Positions 1 through 7,975 of a DNA stretch of 33,697 bases are shown one piece after another (positions within the stretch are counted from its first letter, which is position 1; each line of letters opens with the position of its first letter). Source of the DNA: Actinomycetes bacterium (lineage in GTDB: Bacteria > Actinomycetota > Acidimicrobiia > Acidimicrobiales > Palsa-688); NCBI GenBank assembly GCA_021808785.1, contig JAKBAX010000008.1:1-33697 (forward strand), read 5' to 3'. The notes below the pieces were generated by a model. That model saw only the letters and a list, made by a program, of their open reading frames with translations, was not told the DNA's origin and made no database searches. The position numbers and the translations under genes are program-made.

Positions 1-103
1 ACTGTGCGAGGATCTCGCGGTCCAACAGGCTGCGGGACCTCGCGACGCCCCGGGCGGCGGGAGTCTCGGGGGTGACGGGCGCGGGTGTGGTGGTTGAGGT
101 CAT
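1..103 (-). CDS. kdpB: K+-transporting ATPase subunit B, N-terminal fragment (runs off the window)
   Basis: This is the N-terminal 34 residues of the P-type ATPase subunit of the KdpFABC potassium pump, which hydrolyses ATP to drive K+ uptake through KdpA. Translation begins at the ATG at 103-101, which shares one base with the kdpA stop codon (TGATG), so the two genes are translationally coupled. The visible peptide is a Thr/Pro-rich leader followed by a SLLDREIL segment typical of the cytoplasmic N-terminus of KdpB. All catalytic motifs (DKTGT and the others) lie outside the window. The call rests mainly on position directly after kdpA in the conserved kdpFABC order. Confidence 0.85.
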   Translation of the reverse strand, partial: MTSTTTPAPVTPETPAARGVARSRSLLDREILAQ

Positions 104-1791
104 CACCAGAACTTTCCGTGGCTCAGTTGCTCGACGATCGGGCCCAGCGACAGCGCGGGGAAGAAGGTGAGACCGCCGATGATGATGATGACGCCGATCG
201 TCAGGCCTATGAACATGCCATTATCGGTGCGGAACGTGCCGAGTCCGGCTGGGACGATCTGCTTGGCCGCCAGGGTGCCGGCCAGGGCGAGGGCGGGGAT
301 GATGATGGCGAATCGGCCGAGCAGCATGGCGACCGACCCGATGATGTTGTAGAAGGCGGTGTTCCCGCTGAGGCCGGCCATGGCCGATCCGTTGTTATTG
401 CCTTGGGAGGTGAGGGCGTAGAGGATCTCGGTGAACCCGTGCGGTCCGGAGTTGAGAGGACCGACTCGTCCCGCGTGGAGGGACGCCGCGATGGCCGTGA
501 GAGCGAGCACGGTGATCGGCATGACCAGGGCGGCCAGGCCGGCCAGCTTGACCTCTCGCGCTTGAATCTTCTTGCGCAGATATTCCGGTGTCCGGCCGAT
601 CATGAGGCCCCCGATGAACACGGCGATGATGGCGTACACGAGGATCGTGTACAGCCCGCTGCCCACGCCACCGGGTGAGACCTCGCCCAGCATCATCGCG
701 CTGAGCGGCCCGAAGCCCCCCATCGGCGTGTAGGAGTCGGTGGCGCTGTCGACTGCTCCATCGGACGTCTGGGTCATGGAGACGTTGAACAGAGCGCTGC
801 TGGTGTCACCGAAGCGAACCTCCTTGCCTTCTGTGTTGCCGACCGAGCTGCGAACGCCGGCGGCGGCCACGGCGGGGTTGTTCGTGTGCTCCGAATACGT
901 CGTGACGGCGACCCACGCCCCGAAGATGATCGCCATGGCGGCCAGGAGGGCGGCCCCGTGACGGATGCTGCCCACCATCTTCCCGAAGGTGTAGGTGAGG
1001 GCGAAGGGGATGGAGAGGGCGAGCCAGATGTACAGCAGGTTGGTTATCGCAGTCGGGTTCTCGAGCGGGTGGGCCAGGTCGGCGTTGAAGAACCCGCCAC
1101 CGTTGGTCCCGAGCTGCATGATCGAGCCCATGAACCCGGCCGGCCCCCGAGGGATGGTCTGGGTGACTCCGTTGAGGGCGTCGTGGATGGTCACCGGCCC
1201 GGCCAGAGTCATCACCGCTCCCTCGCCTACGAGGATGATGCCGGCTATGAACGCGACCGGGAGCAGGACGTAGAGCAGGCAACGGGTGATGTCCACCCAG
1301 AAGTTGCCGATGGTCGGAGAGCTCCGCCGGGAGAAGCCCCTTACCAGGGCGATGGCTACCGCGATGCCGACCGCGGCGCTCACGAACTGCTGCACGGTGA
1401 GCACCCCGATCTGTGAGAAGTAGGACATCGTCGTCTCACCGGCGTAGTTCTGCCAGTTGGTGTTCGTCACGAACGAGGTGATGGTATTGAGGCCCAGGGC
1501 CGGCGTCACCTGGCCCATGTGCTGTGGGTTCAGCGGAAGGGACCCCTGGATCCTCAGCAGCAGGTAGCCGAAACCGAGGAACAGGGCGGAGAAGACGACC
1601 AGCGATCCGGCGTAGCGCTTCCACGTCTGCTCCTGGTCGGGGGCGGTGCCGAGCAGCCGGTAGAAGGGTCGCTCGGCCCGGGCCAGGTAGCGCACCCGGC
1701 CTTCGAAGACCCCGGCCATGTACGAGCCCAGATAGCGCCACGTGATCCCGAGCGCCACCACGAGCACCACGATGGTCCAGAAGAATCCCAT
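103..1791 (-). CDS. kdpA: Potassium-transporting ATPase subunit A (channel-like K+-binding subunit)
   Basis: KdpA is the integral membrane subunit that selects and binds K+ in the high-affinity KdpFABC pump used at low external potassium. The 562-residue product has the usual family length. It carries the hallmark selectivity-filter-type loops: TNTNWQNYAGE near residue 110, TNGGGFFNADLAHP near 230, and a GNNNGSAMAGL loop in the C-terminal third. About ten hydrophobic segments are visible. The start codon directly follows the TAG stop of kdpF with no space and the stop overlaps kdpB by one base, so the operon is tightly coupled. The usual operator candidate is the intergenic region at 1962-2084, shared with the divergent sensor kinase and response regulator. 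Confidence 0.97.
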   Translation of the reverse strand: MGFFWTIVVLVVALGITWRYLGSYMAGVFEGRVRYLARAERPFYRLLGTAPDQEQTWKRYAGSLVVFSALFLGFGYLLLRIQGSLPLNPQHMGQVTPALGLNTITSFVTNTNWQNYAGETTMSYFSQIGVLTVQQFVSAAVGIAVAIALVRGFSRRSSPTIGNFWVDITRCLLYVLLPVAFIAGIILVGEGAVMTLAGPVTIHDALNGVTQTIPRGPAGFMGSIMQLGTNGGGFFNADLAHPLENPTAITNLLYIWLALSIPFALTYTFGKMVGSIRHGAALLAAMAIIFGAWVAVTTYSEHTNNPAVAAAGVRSSVGNTEGKEVRFGDTSSALFNVSMTQTSDGAVDSATDSYTPMGGFGPLSAMMLGEVSPGGVGSGLYTILVYAIIAVFIGGLMIGRTPEYLRKKIQAREVKLAGLAALVMPITVLALTAIAASLHAGRVGPLNSGPHGFTEILYALTSQGNNNGSAMAGLSGNTAFYNIIGSVAMLLGRFAIIIPALALAGTLAAKQIVPAGLGTFRTDNGMFIGLTIGVIIIIGGLTFFPALSLGPIVEQLSHGKFW

Positions 1792-1881
1792 CTAGAACCA
1801 ATCCGGCTTGAACAAGGCGACGCCGATGTACACGAACATGACGATCGACAGCGCCAGGAGCAGGGCCTGAGCAGTGCTCAC
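1792..1881 (-). CDS. kdpF: K+-transporting ATPase small subunit F
   Basis: This is a 29-residue single-span membrane peptide (VSTAQALLLALSIVMFVYIG, then VALFKPDWF) ending in the K-P-(D/E)-(W/R)-F tail typical of KdpF. KdpF stabilises the KdpABC complex in the inner membrane. It starts with GTG at 1881-1879, overlaps the stop codon of the small ORF before it, and its TAG stop abuts the kdpA ATG. It is too short for ordinary ORF calling. The identification rests on the peptide pattern together with its position immediately before kdpA. Confidence 0.9.
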   Translation of the reverse strand: MSTAQALLLALSIVMFVYIGVALFKPDWF

Positions 1882-1961
1882 ACCCGGTCCAACACCCAGA
1901 TGAGGCCCATCATGGCCAGCGCGAAGGCGATGATGAAGACGACGACGAGGAAGTCAGCCAT
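1878..1961 (-). CDS. 27-residue membrane micropeptide preceding kdpF
   Basis: An ATG at 1961 opens a 27-residue peptide. It has a short polar start (MADF), a single long hydrophobic helix (residues 4-24) and a charged end (LDRV). Its stop TGA overlaps the GTG of kdpF by three bases, so it is the first cistron of the kdp operon. I recall small hydrophobic ORFs at this position in other actinobacterial kdp operons, usually unannotated, but cannot verify that here. By size and topology it could be a second KdpF-like accessory peptide. It could also be a leader whose translation couples to kdpF. Function is unknown. Confidence 0.65.
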   Translation of the reverse strand: MADFLVVVFIIAFALAMMGLIWVLDRV

Positions 1962-1979
1962 GGGATCGATGATGGTCCC

Positions 1980-2030
1980 GGGGGGTCTGAACAGGATCTG
2001 AAATAAGCGCTCGAAGCGCTGAATAGATCC
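1980..2030. promoter_or_regulatory. Dyad element in the divergent kdp promoter region
   Basis: The gap between the kdp operon (leftward) and the sensor kinase (rightward) contains a perfect 7-bp inverted repeat: AGGATCT at about 1993-1999 and AGATCCT at about 2025-2031. It flanks two tandem copies of the self-palindromic hexamer AGCGCT separated by CGA. Arms and core are roughly centred on each other. The position suits a KdpE operator serving both promoters, but no characterised KdpE consensus was matched, so the assignment is inference. Confidence 0.45.
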
Positions 2031-2084
2031 TCAACAGGGCTTCAGGTGGCCGGCGAGGGACGGGCGTGGTACGAGAATGGGTCC

Positions 2085-3554
2085 ATGCCAAAGTGGTTGC
2101 GCGGCTCGATCCTGGGGACCTTCGCGGCAATGGGGCTCGGGGCGGCCATGATCCCCCTGCGGACCCACCTCAGCATCGCCACCGCCGGGTTGGTGCTGGT
2201 GGTGCCGGTGGTGGCCGGTGTCGTGACGGGTGGCCTCTCGGCGGGTGTCGTGACTGTTGCGGCGGGCTTCCTCGTCTACGACTTTGCCTTCATTCCCCCT
2301 TACTACACACTCACCGTGGGCGCGGCGCAGAACTGGGTCGCGCTCGGCGTATACGCGGTGGTCATGCTCATGGTCGCCCAAGTGGTCGCCCGCCTCGAGG
2401 TGGCCCGGGCCCAAGCGGAGCGCAACGCCAGCCAGACCCGACGTCTGTATGACCTGTCCGATCTGCTGGTCAAGGATCGACCTCTCGGGGATCTCCTGTG
2501 CACGATCGTCGAGACCGTGCAGACGGCCTTTGGAGTCACCGGGGTGGCCCTCCTCCTGCCCGAGGGTGGCCGTCTGAAGGTCGCCACTTCGGCCGGCGAG
2601 GCGATCTCACCAGAACAGCTCCAGCAACTCGACCCCGGTTCGAGCACACCGGTCAGCCTGGGGATGGCCGGCCCGACGCCGGACCGGCTGCAGACCGTTG
2701 CCCTCACCGCATCGGAGGGCCCGGTCGGCGTGCTCGCAGTGCGCGGCTTGACTCTCTCCCCCGACGACCGGGCGCTGCTCGGGGCGTTCGCCAACCATGC
2801 CGCCCTCACCATCGAACGATCCCGCCTACGGGAGCAGGCCATGCAGACCGGGCTGCTCGAGGAGTCCGACCGCCTTCGGAGAACCCTCCTAGGCGCGGTG
2901 TCCCACGACCTGCGCACACCCCTGGCATCCATGAAGGTAGCCGCCACCGCCCTTCGCGACCGCACACTTGCGCTGTCCGACGAGGACATCGAGGAGCTCA
3001 ACGACATCATCGACCGGCAGACCGACCGCCTTACCCGTCTGGTCACGAGCCTTCTCGATATGACCAGACTCCAAGCCGGCGTGTTGCAGGTGAAACGTGA
3101 AGCATGGCCGGTGGTCGACCTCGTGGCGGATGCACTCGCCGGCCTCCACGGGGCGGCCGGCGCCGGTCGCGTCGAGGTCGATATTCCAGGCGGTGTGCCA
3201 GACGTGGAGATCGATCCGCCGCTCATAGAGCAGGTCCTCACCAATCTGGTCGAGAATGCCGACCGTCACGCACCGCCAGGCACGCCGATCATGATTGCCT
3301 GCCGCGCATCAGGTGACAAGGTCACGCTGTCGGTCACGGATCAAGGTCCGGGAGTGCCAACCGATGACCGCGACATGATCTTCGACAGCTTCGTACGCTT
3401 CGACACCGGGGGTCGGTCCGGACTGGGCCTCGCCATCGCCAAGACCTTCATCCAGGCTCACGGTGAACGCATCTGGGTCGAGAACGTGGCGGACGGTGGT
3501 GCCCGCTTCGCGTTTACCCTGGCCACCGCGCCAGGACGAGAGACCGAGAGGTGA
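2085..3554 (+). CDS. KdpD-type sensor histidine kinase lacking the KdpD N-terminal domain
   Basis: This membrane histidine kinase partners the response regulator that follows and presumably controls the divergent kdp operon. From the ATG at 2085 the protein has 489 residues. Four hydrophobic segments at about 6-105 form a DUF4118-like KdpD membrane domain. A GAF-like region follows (about 130-250), then a HisKA domain with the phospho-acceptor H274 in SHDLRTP, and a HATPase domain with N387/N391, a DQGPGVP G1 box at D419 and a GLGLAIAK G2 box. Canonical KdpD (about 850-900 aa) has an extra N-terminal KdpD/USP cytoplasmic sensor of some 370 residues, which is absent here. A GTG at 2046 would add only 13 residues. 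I chose 2085 because the membrane domain begins right after it. The stop is 7 nt from the kdpE start. Confidence 0.9.
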   Translation: MPKWLRGSILGTFAAMGLGAAMIPLRTHLSIATAGLVLVVPVVAGVVTGGLSAGVVTVAAGFLVYDFAFIPPYYTLTVGAAQNWVALGVYAVVMLMVAQVVARLEVARAQAERNASQTRRLYDLSDLLVKDRPLGDLLCTIVETVQTAFGVTGVALLLPEGGRLKVATSAGEAISPEQLQQLDPGSSTPVSLGMAGPTPDRLQTVALTASEGPVGVLAVRGLTLSPDDRALLGAFANHAALTIERSRLREQAMQTGLLEESDRLRRTLLGAVSHDLRTPLASMKVAATALRDRTLALSDEDIEELNDIIDRQTDRLTRLVTSLLDMTRLQAGVLQVKREAWPVVDLVADALAGLHGAAGAGRVEVDIPGGVPDVEIDPPLIEQVLTNLVENADRHAPPGTPIMIACRASGDKVTLSVTDQGPGVPTDDRDMIFDSFVRFDTGGRSGLGLAIAKTFIQAHGERIWVENVADGGARFAFTLATAPGRETER

Positions 3555-3561
3555 TCCACCG

Positions 3562-4257
3562 ATGACGAAGGTTCTCATCATCGATGACGATTCCTCCCTC
3601 CAGAAAGCTCTCCGGCTGGGACTGACCGCTCATGGGCATGACGTCGTCGCCGCCACCAGCGGCAGCCAAGGTGTTTCGAGATCGGCGTCGGACCTACCCG
3701 ATGTGGTGGTGCTCGACCTCGGCCTTCCCGATATAGACGGACTCACCGTCCTCGGCCGGATCCGCCAGATGAGCGACGTGCCGATAATCGTCCTGTCCGC
3801 CACCGGCACCGAGGAACGCAAGGTCGCCGCTCTCGACGGAGGTGCGGACGACTACGTCACCAAACCCTTCGGTATGGCCGAGCTCGAGGCCCGCATACGG
3901 ACCGCTGTCCGCCACCGTACGCCCGAGCCGGTCGAACCAGGACCCCGACAGGTGGAGATAGGAGAGCTCCATCTGGATCTGGTCCACCACCAGGCCCGCC
4001 TTCACGGCGCCGTGCTCCAACTCACCGCCCGAGAGTTCGAGGTGCTGTCGTTCCTGGCCCGCAACGCGGGACGGATCTGCACCCGGCAGATGATCTTGCA
4101 AGCCGTTTGGGGTGAACGCTACGGCGACGAGGCAGGATACCTGCACGCGTACATCCACAGGCTGCGCCAGAAGCTCGGAGATACCGAGGGCCGACGTATA
4201 CGAACCGCGCCCGGCATCGGATACCGCCTCACGGACGGTCCTACCGACGCATCGTGA
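3562..4257 (+). CDS. kdpE: KdpE-like response regulator (OmpR/PhoB family)
   Basis: This is a 231-residue DNA-binding response regulator, cotranscribed with the kinase just before it. The receiver domain (residues 1-118) shows the acidic pocket D8-D10, the phosphorylated aspartate D52 in VVLDLGLPD, the switch Ser/Thr in LSATG and the conserved lysine K101 in TKPFG. The C-terminal winged helix (about 130-225) has the TAREFEVL recognition region and the RTAPGIGYRL end typical of KdpE. The ATG at 3562 is preceded by GAGAGGTG at a suitable distance. An upstream in-frame start at 3463 would run back through the kinase gene and is rejected. It most likely activates the kdp genes at 103-1961. Confidence 0.92.
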   Translation: MTKVLIIDDDSSLQKALRLGLTAHGHDVVAATSGSQGVSRSASDLPDVVVLDLGLPDIDGLTVLGRIRQMSDVPIIVLSATGTEERKVAALDGGADDYVTKPFGMAELEARIRTAVRHRTPEPVEPGPRQVEIGELHLDLVHHQARLHGAVLQLTAREFEVLSFLARNAGRICTRQMILQAVWGERYGDEAGYLHAYIHRLRQKLGDTEGRRIRTAPGIGYRLTDGPTDAS

Positions 4258-4407
4258 GTGGGCCCGACAGGGTGCGGTGAGCTGACTGGCTGGCTTCTCC
4301 CAGGTCGAAGAGGGATTGGTCGCTGAGGCCGGACTCGAGCAGGTCGTCGCCCCCGGTCGTCGCTTCGTGGAAGCGCTGCCGCCAGGCGCTTGTTCGGGCC
4401 CGGATAT

Positions 4408-4423
4408 AGGGCCGAAAGTCCCT
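4408..4423 (-). promoter_or_regulatory. DosR-box-like inverted repeat downstream of the ACP gene
   Basis: Read on the minus strand the 16-mer is AGGGACTTTCGGCCCT. This closely resembles the GGGACTWWAGTCCC core of the DosR/DevR dormancy box of actinobacteria, and it matches the element at 13410-13425 in 13 of 16 positions. It lies 8 nt beyond the ACP stop codon. No convincing intact gene follows it on the minus strand before kdpE ends at 4257. The stretch 4258-4431 otherwise holds only a GC-rich open frame without a usable start, possibly a gene remnant. Confidence 0.45.
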
Positions 4424-4431
4424 ACAATTGC

Positions 4432-4683
4432 TCAGTCGGCGGGGCTGAGAGCCGTCAGATAGGCGATGCAACCCTCGACAGTGGACATCTGTGGATAGTC
4501 ACGCTCGGGGATGTCCCGTCCCGTGGCCTTGCTCAGTCCGGCCACGAAGTTCAAGAAGTCGATCGAGTCCAGATCGAGCGCCTCTTGGAGCGTCTCGTCC
4601 GGGCTCACCTGATCCAGGTCTACTTCTGGCGCCACCTGGCGGAGGGTCGATCGGATCAGCCGGTGGGCTTGGTCTCTGGTCAT
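4432..4683 (-). CDS. Acyl carrier protein
   Basis: This is an 83-residue phosphopantetheine-binding carrier protein. The attachment serine is S40 within a DLDSIDF motif, followed by the usual amphipathic helices (FVAGLSKATG and VEGCIAYLTAL). The ATG at 4683 overlaps the stop of the E2 gene in an ATGA arrangement, so it is the last cistron of the dehydrogenase operon. A longer reading starting at 4788 only adds an Arg/Pro-rich tail that is a shadow of the E2 gene. An ACP translated directly after a dihydrolipoyl acyltransferase suggests it may accept an acyl group from the complex or the ligase, but the partner cannot be read from the sequence. Confidence 0.9.
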   Translation of the reverse strand: MTRDQAHRLIRSTLRQVAPEVDLDQVSPDETLQEALDLDSIDFLNFVAGLSKATGRDIPERDYPQMSTVEGCIAYLTALSPAD

Positions 4684-6014
4684 AGCTTCTCGGGCTCCTG
4701 AAGGAGATGATTGATCTCGGCGAGGAAGCGGCCGCCTCTGTGGCCGTCGCTGACCCGATGGTCGGCGGCGAGTGTCGCTGTCAGGCAAGGTCGGGCGCCG
4801 ACCATGCCGTCCCTCGCTACCGGTCGTTCGGTCACCTGACCGAACCCGACCAGCGCCACCTGAGGGGGATAGATGACGCCGAAGACGGCCTCCACTCCGA
4901 GCTCGCCCAGGTTGGTGACGGTGATGGTCGGGTCGCTCATCTCCGAGCTGCGCATCACCCCGGCGCGGGCCCGGCCCACGAGGGCGCGTAGTGTGCTCAT
5001 CAGTTGGTCGAGGGTCAGGCGGTCGGCGTCGTGGATGGCCGGCGCTACGACACCACCGGAGCGCAACGAGACAGCCAGCCCTACGTGCACCGGCCCGCTG
5101 GGGGTGAAGACACCATCGATACAGAACCCGTTCATTTCGGGAACTTGGGCGACTGCGAGTGCGGTCGCTTTGATGAGCAGGGCCGGCAGAACGAGCCTCT
5201 CGTCAACGGCACGGGACAGGTTCGAGTGCCCGAGCCACGAGGTGGCGGGGGTCACATCGATGGTCGTGCTCAGGTAGTAATGAGGGATTTCTCGCTTCGA
5301 CCGGGTCATCAGTGAGGCGATGGCCTGCCGCAAGTTGGTCTGACGGTCCGAGCGGCCCGGCTGGGGGGCTGGTTCGGCCCCTTCCCGGGCAGGGGTTCGC
5401 CGGGGAGCATCCGGCTGTATGTCGCGGGCGATCACAGAACCACCCGGACCGGAGCCGGGAATCTCCGCCAGCTCGAGCCCCAGGTCGGCGGCGAGCCGGC
5501 GTGCCCGCGGCGAGGAGCGCACCCGCAAGGCGGCTGCAGCCTGGACCGGCTTCGCCCGCAGCTCGGCGGCATGCTCCACGTCGATCCGGGTTACCTGTCC
5601 GCCCGGCCCGCTGCCGACCACGCCCGCCGGATCGACCCCGAGGTGTTCGGCGAGATGGCGGACGACAGGGGAGTGGAGCACAGGTGGGCCGGTCGCCGTC
5701 GCCGCCGGATCCGGGGGATGGACCGAGGGCTGGCCGGTGACGGTCGAAGGAGACCGCTCCGGCGGGAGCGTGGCCGGGGGGGATGTACCGACGTGGGCGA
5801 GGACCGTGCCGACGGGGAGGAGCTCACCCTCACCTACGACCAGGTCGGTGATCACCCCGCTCTCGAAGATCTCCACTTCGATGGTGGACTTGTCGGTGTC
5901 CACGACGGCGACGATATCGCCCCGATGCACTTCGTCGCCGGGTTTGACCAGCCACTGGGTGAGCGTGCCGGCCTCCATATCGGCGCCGAGCGAGGGCATG
6001 GTGAAGACTCCCAC
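4680..6014 (-). CDS. 2-oxoacid dehydrogenase E2, dihydrolipoyl acyltransferase
   Basis: This 444-residue E2 component carries the acyl group on lipoate and transfers it to CoA. It has an N-terminal lipoyl domain (residues 1-75) with the lipoylated lysine K42 in DTDKST. A Pro/Ala linker leads to two peripheral-subunit-binding-like segments (about 115-155, SPVVRHLAEHLGVD; about 168-200, SSPRARRLAADLGLE), each ending in GSGPGG. The C-terminal catalytic domain carries H419 and D423 in the HRVSDG active-site motif. The GTG start at 6014 directly follows the E1-beta TAG stop. The next in-frame Met is only five codons in. Substrate class (pyruvate, acetoin or branched-chain) cannot be fixed by eye. 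Confidence 0.92.
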   Translation of the reverse strand: MGVFTMPSLGADMEAGTLTQWLVKPGDEVHRGDIVAVVDTDKSTIEVEIFESGVITDLVVGEGELLPVGTVLAHVGTSPPATLPPERSPSTVTGQPSVHPPDPAATATGPPVLHSPVVRHLAEHLGVDPAGVVGSGPGGQVTRIDVEHAAELRAKPVQAAAALRVRSSPRARRLAADLGLELAEIPGSGPGGSVIARDIQPDAPRRTPAREGAEPAPQPGRSDRQTNLRQAIASLMTRSKREIPHYYLSTTIDVTPATSWLGHSNLSRAVDERLVLPALLIKATALAVAQVPEMNGFCIDGVFTPSGPVHVGLAVSLRSGGVVAPAIHDADRLTLDQLMSTLRALVGRARAGVMRSSEMSDPTITVTNLGELGVEAVFGVIYPPQVALVGFGQVTERPVARDGMVGARPCLTATLAADHRVSDGHRGGRFLAEINHLLQEPEKL

Positions 6015-6986
6015 CTACCCTCCCATCTGACGCACAGCGGCGACCACGCGCTCGGGCTGGGGGAGCGCGGCGTCTTCCAGGTGCTTGGCGTAGGGCATGG
6101 GTACCTCGGCGCTGCACACCCGGGCGACGGGGGCGTCGAGATCGTAGAACGCCTCCTCGGTGATGCGGGCCGCCACCTCGGCGGACAGGCCGCCGGTCCG
6201 CCATCCCTCGTCGACGACCACGGCTCGATGGGTGTGGGCTACAGAGGCGAGAATCGTGGCGGTGTCGAGCGGCCGGAGGCAGCGCAGGTCGATGACCTCG
6301 GCATCGACGCCTGCTCCGCGGAGTTGCTCGGCGGCGCTCAACGCGATCCGAAGTGTCCCCCCGTAGGAAACGATCGTGACGTCGTTGCCCGGCCGGCGTA
6401 CCGCCGCCGACGTGATGTCCACGCCGTCGGTCCCGGTGAGGGCACCCTCGGAGCTGTAGAGCCCTCCGTGCTCGAAGATCAGCACCGGATCCGGGTCCTC
6501 GAGTGATGGCCACAGCATGCCTCGGGCGTCGTCGACGGTTGCGGGTGCGAGGATCCGTAGCCCCGGCACGTGCGCATACCAGCCTTCGAGGCTGTGGGAG
6601 TGCTGGGCGGCCAGCTGGCGTCCCGCCCCGGTGGTCATACGAATCACCAGCGGGACGTTGAACTGCCCTCCCGACATGTACAAGAGGGTCGCCGCGTTGT
6701 TGACGATCTGGTCGAGTGCCAGGAGGCTGAAGTTGACCGTCATGATCTCGACGATCGGGCGCAGTCCGCCCAGTGCCGCGCCGATGCCGGCCCCGACGAA
6801 CCCCGACTCCGACAGTGGGGCGTCGCGGATGCGTTCTGGCCCGAACTCCTCCAACAAGCCGAGGCTCACCGCGTAGCAACCCCCGTAGCGCCCCACGTCC
6901 TCGCCGATCAGGAACACTCTCTCGTCGCGCGTCAACGCGTCGCGTAAAGCTTGGCGCATTGCCTCCCGGTAGGTGATGGTGCTCAC
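6015..6986 (-). CDS. 2-oxoacid dehydrogenase E1 component, beta subunit
   Basis: This 323-residue beta subunit of a heterotetrameric thiamine-diphosphate dehydrogenase (PdhB/AcoB/BkdB family) pairs with the alpha subunit encoded just upstream. It shows the [10 protein letters not shown]-terminal motif, the conserved glutamate E60 in [15 protein letters not shown] that activates ThDP, and a C-terminal transketolase-type domain. The GTG start at 6986 overlaps the alpha-subunit stop (GTGA). Together with E1-alpha and E2 it forms a complete decarboxylating and acyl-transferring core. No dihydrolipoamide dehydrogenase (E3) gene lies in the window, so E3 must come from elsewhere. Confidence 0.94.
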   Translation of the reverse strand: MSTITYREAMRQALRDALTRDERVFLIGEDVGRYGGCYAVSLGLLEEFGPERIRDAPLSESGFVGAGIGAALGGLRPIVEIMTVNFSLLALDQIVNNAATLLYMSGGQFNVPLVIRMTTGAGRQLAAQHSHSLEGWYAHVPGLRILAPATVDDARGMLWPSLEDPDPVLIFEHGGLYSSEGALTGTDGVDITSAAVRRPGNDVTIVSYGGTLRIALSAAEQLRGAGVDAEVIDLRCLRPLDTATILASVAHTHRAVVVDEGWRTGGLSAEVAARITEEAFYDLDAPVARVCSAEVPMPYAKHLEDAALPQPERVVAAVRQMGG

Positions 6987-7975
6987 CCGTCCCCCATGCC
7001 TGCCGCCTCGGAGACCACGAAGCGCTCCAGGTCTGCGAGGTCCTCGAGCGTGCCCGCCTCGGCGAACGCGGCAGCGTCGTCGATCTCGGCCTCGATGTCG
7101 GCCTCGATCCGCTCCAGTGCCTCGTCGCTCATGAGGCCCTGGTCGGAGAGTCGCGCCGCCGTCAGCGGGATCGGGTCGCGGTGTTTCCAGCCTTCGATCT
7201 CACCCTTGTCGCGGTAGCGGTCGGGGTCGTACATGGAGTGGGCCCGGAACCGGTAGGTCCGAAGCTCCAGGAAGTGTGGCCCGGCACCACCCCTGATGGC
7301 CTCGGCGGCATGCATCGCGGCGTCCTCGACGGCGCCCACGTCCATACCGTCGACCGGCCACGACGCAACCCGGTAGCTGGAGGCCTTCAGGGTCAGGTCG
7401 GTCTCCGACTCCGATCGCGCCAGAGCCGTTCCCATCGCATAGAGGTTGTTCTCACAACAGAACAGCACTGGCAGGTGCCAAAGTGCGGCCAGGTTCATCG
7501 ACTCGTGGAACTCGCCTTCGGCCACCGCCCCATCGCCGAAGAAGCAGGCCGTCACCAGCTGGCGCCCTTGCAGGTGGTCGGCCAGGGCCAGCCCGACAGC
7601 CAGCGGCAGGCCGCCGCCGACAATCGCGTTACCTCCATAGAAGCGCGTGGCTGAGTCGAAGATGTGCATGGACCCACCACGGCCGCGGCAGGTCCCTTCG
7701 AGCTTGCCTTCCAGCTCGGCCAAGACTGCTCGCATCGGTATGCCCCGGGCCAGCGCGTGGCCATGTTCCCGGTAGGTCGAGACCACAGCATCCGCTGGGG
7801 TGAGAGCCTGCATCAACCCGACGGCACACGCCTCCTCGCCGATGCCCAGGTGCAAGAACCCACGGATCGCCGTCCGGCTGTAGAGCTCGACACAGCGCTC
7901 CTCGAATCGACGGATGCGGAGCATTTCGCGCAACAATCGGACACCATGATCTTCTGGGTGCGGCGCGTTCGTCAT
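6983..7975 (-). CDS. 2-oxoacid dehydrogenase E1 component, alpha subunit
   Basis: This 330-residue ThDP-binding alpha subunit (PdhA/AcoA family) decarboxylates the 2-oxoacid. The ThDP/Mg motif runs from GDG (147-149) to NN (176-177). A RGRGGSMH loop (98-104) and the [15 protein letters not shown] region (phosphorylation-loop equivalent) are present. The ATG at 7975 overlaps the ligase stop (ATGA). A longer open frame extending to 8395 is only a shadow of the ligase gene. The family covers pyruvate, acetoin and branched-chain dehydrogenases. The link to an acetate-type ligase favours a two-carbon acyl product, but this is inference. Confidence 0.94.
   Translation of the reverse strand: MTNAPHPEDHGVRLLREMLRIRRFEERCVELYSRTAIRGFLHLGIGEEACAVGLMQALTPADAVVSTYREHGHALARGIPMRAVLAELEGKLEGTCRGRGGSMHIFDSATRFYGGNAIVGGGLPLAVGLALADHLQGRQLVTACFFGDGAVAEGEFHESMNLAALWHLPVLFCCENNLYAMGTALARSESETDLTLKASSYRVASWPVDGMDVGAVEDAAMHAAEAIRGGAGPHFLELRTYRFRAHSMYDPDRYRDKGEIEGWKHRDPIPLTAARLSDQGLMSDEALERIEADIEAEIDDAAAFAEAGTLEDLADLERFVVSEAAGMGDG

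Noticed and set aside
85-678. Long plus-strand frames over kdpA and over many other minus-strand genes
   Set aside because: In high-GC DNA the antisense frames stay open by codon bias. They show low-complexity Arg/Gly/Pro composition and no domains.
4241-4471. 76-residue minus-strand frame between kdpE and the ACP gene, beneath the DosR-like box
   Set aside because: Codon use looks fairly coding-like, but the only start (TTG) lies inside the ACP gene without a ribosome-binding site and no family resemblance is seen. At most it is a remnant of a gene once served by the box.
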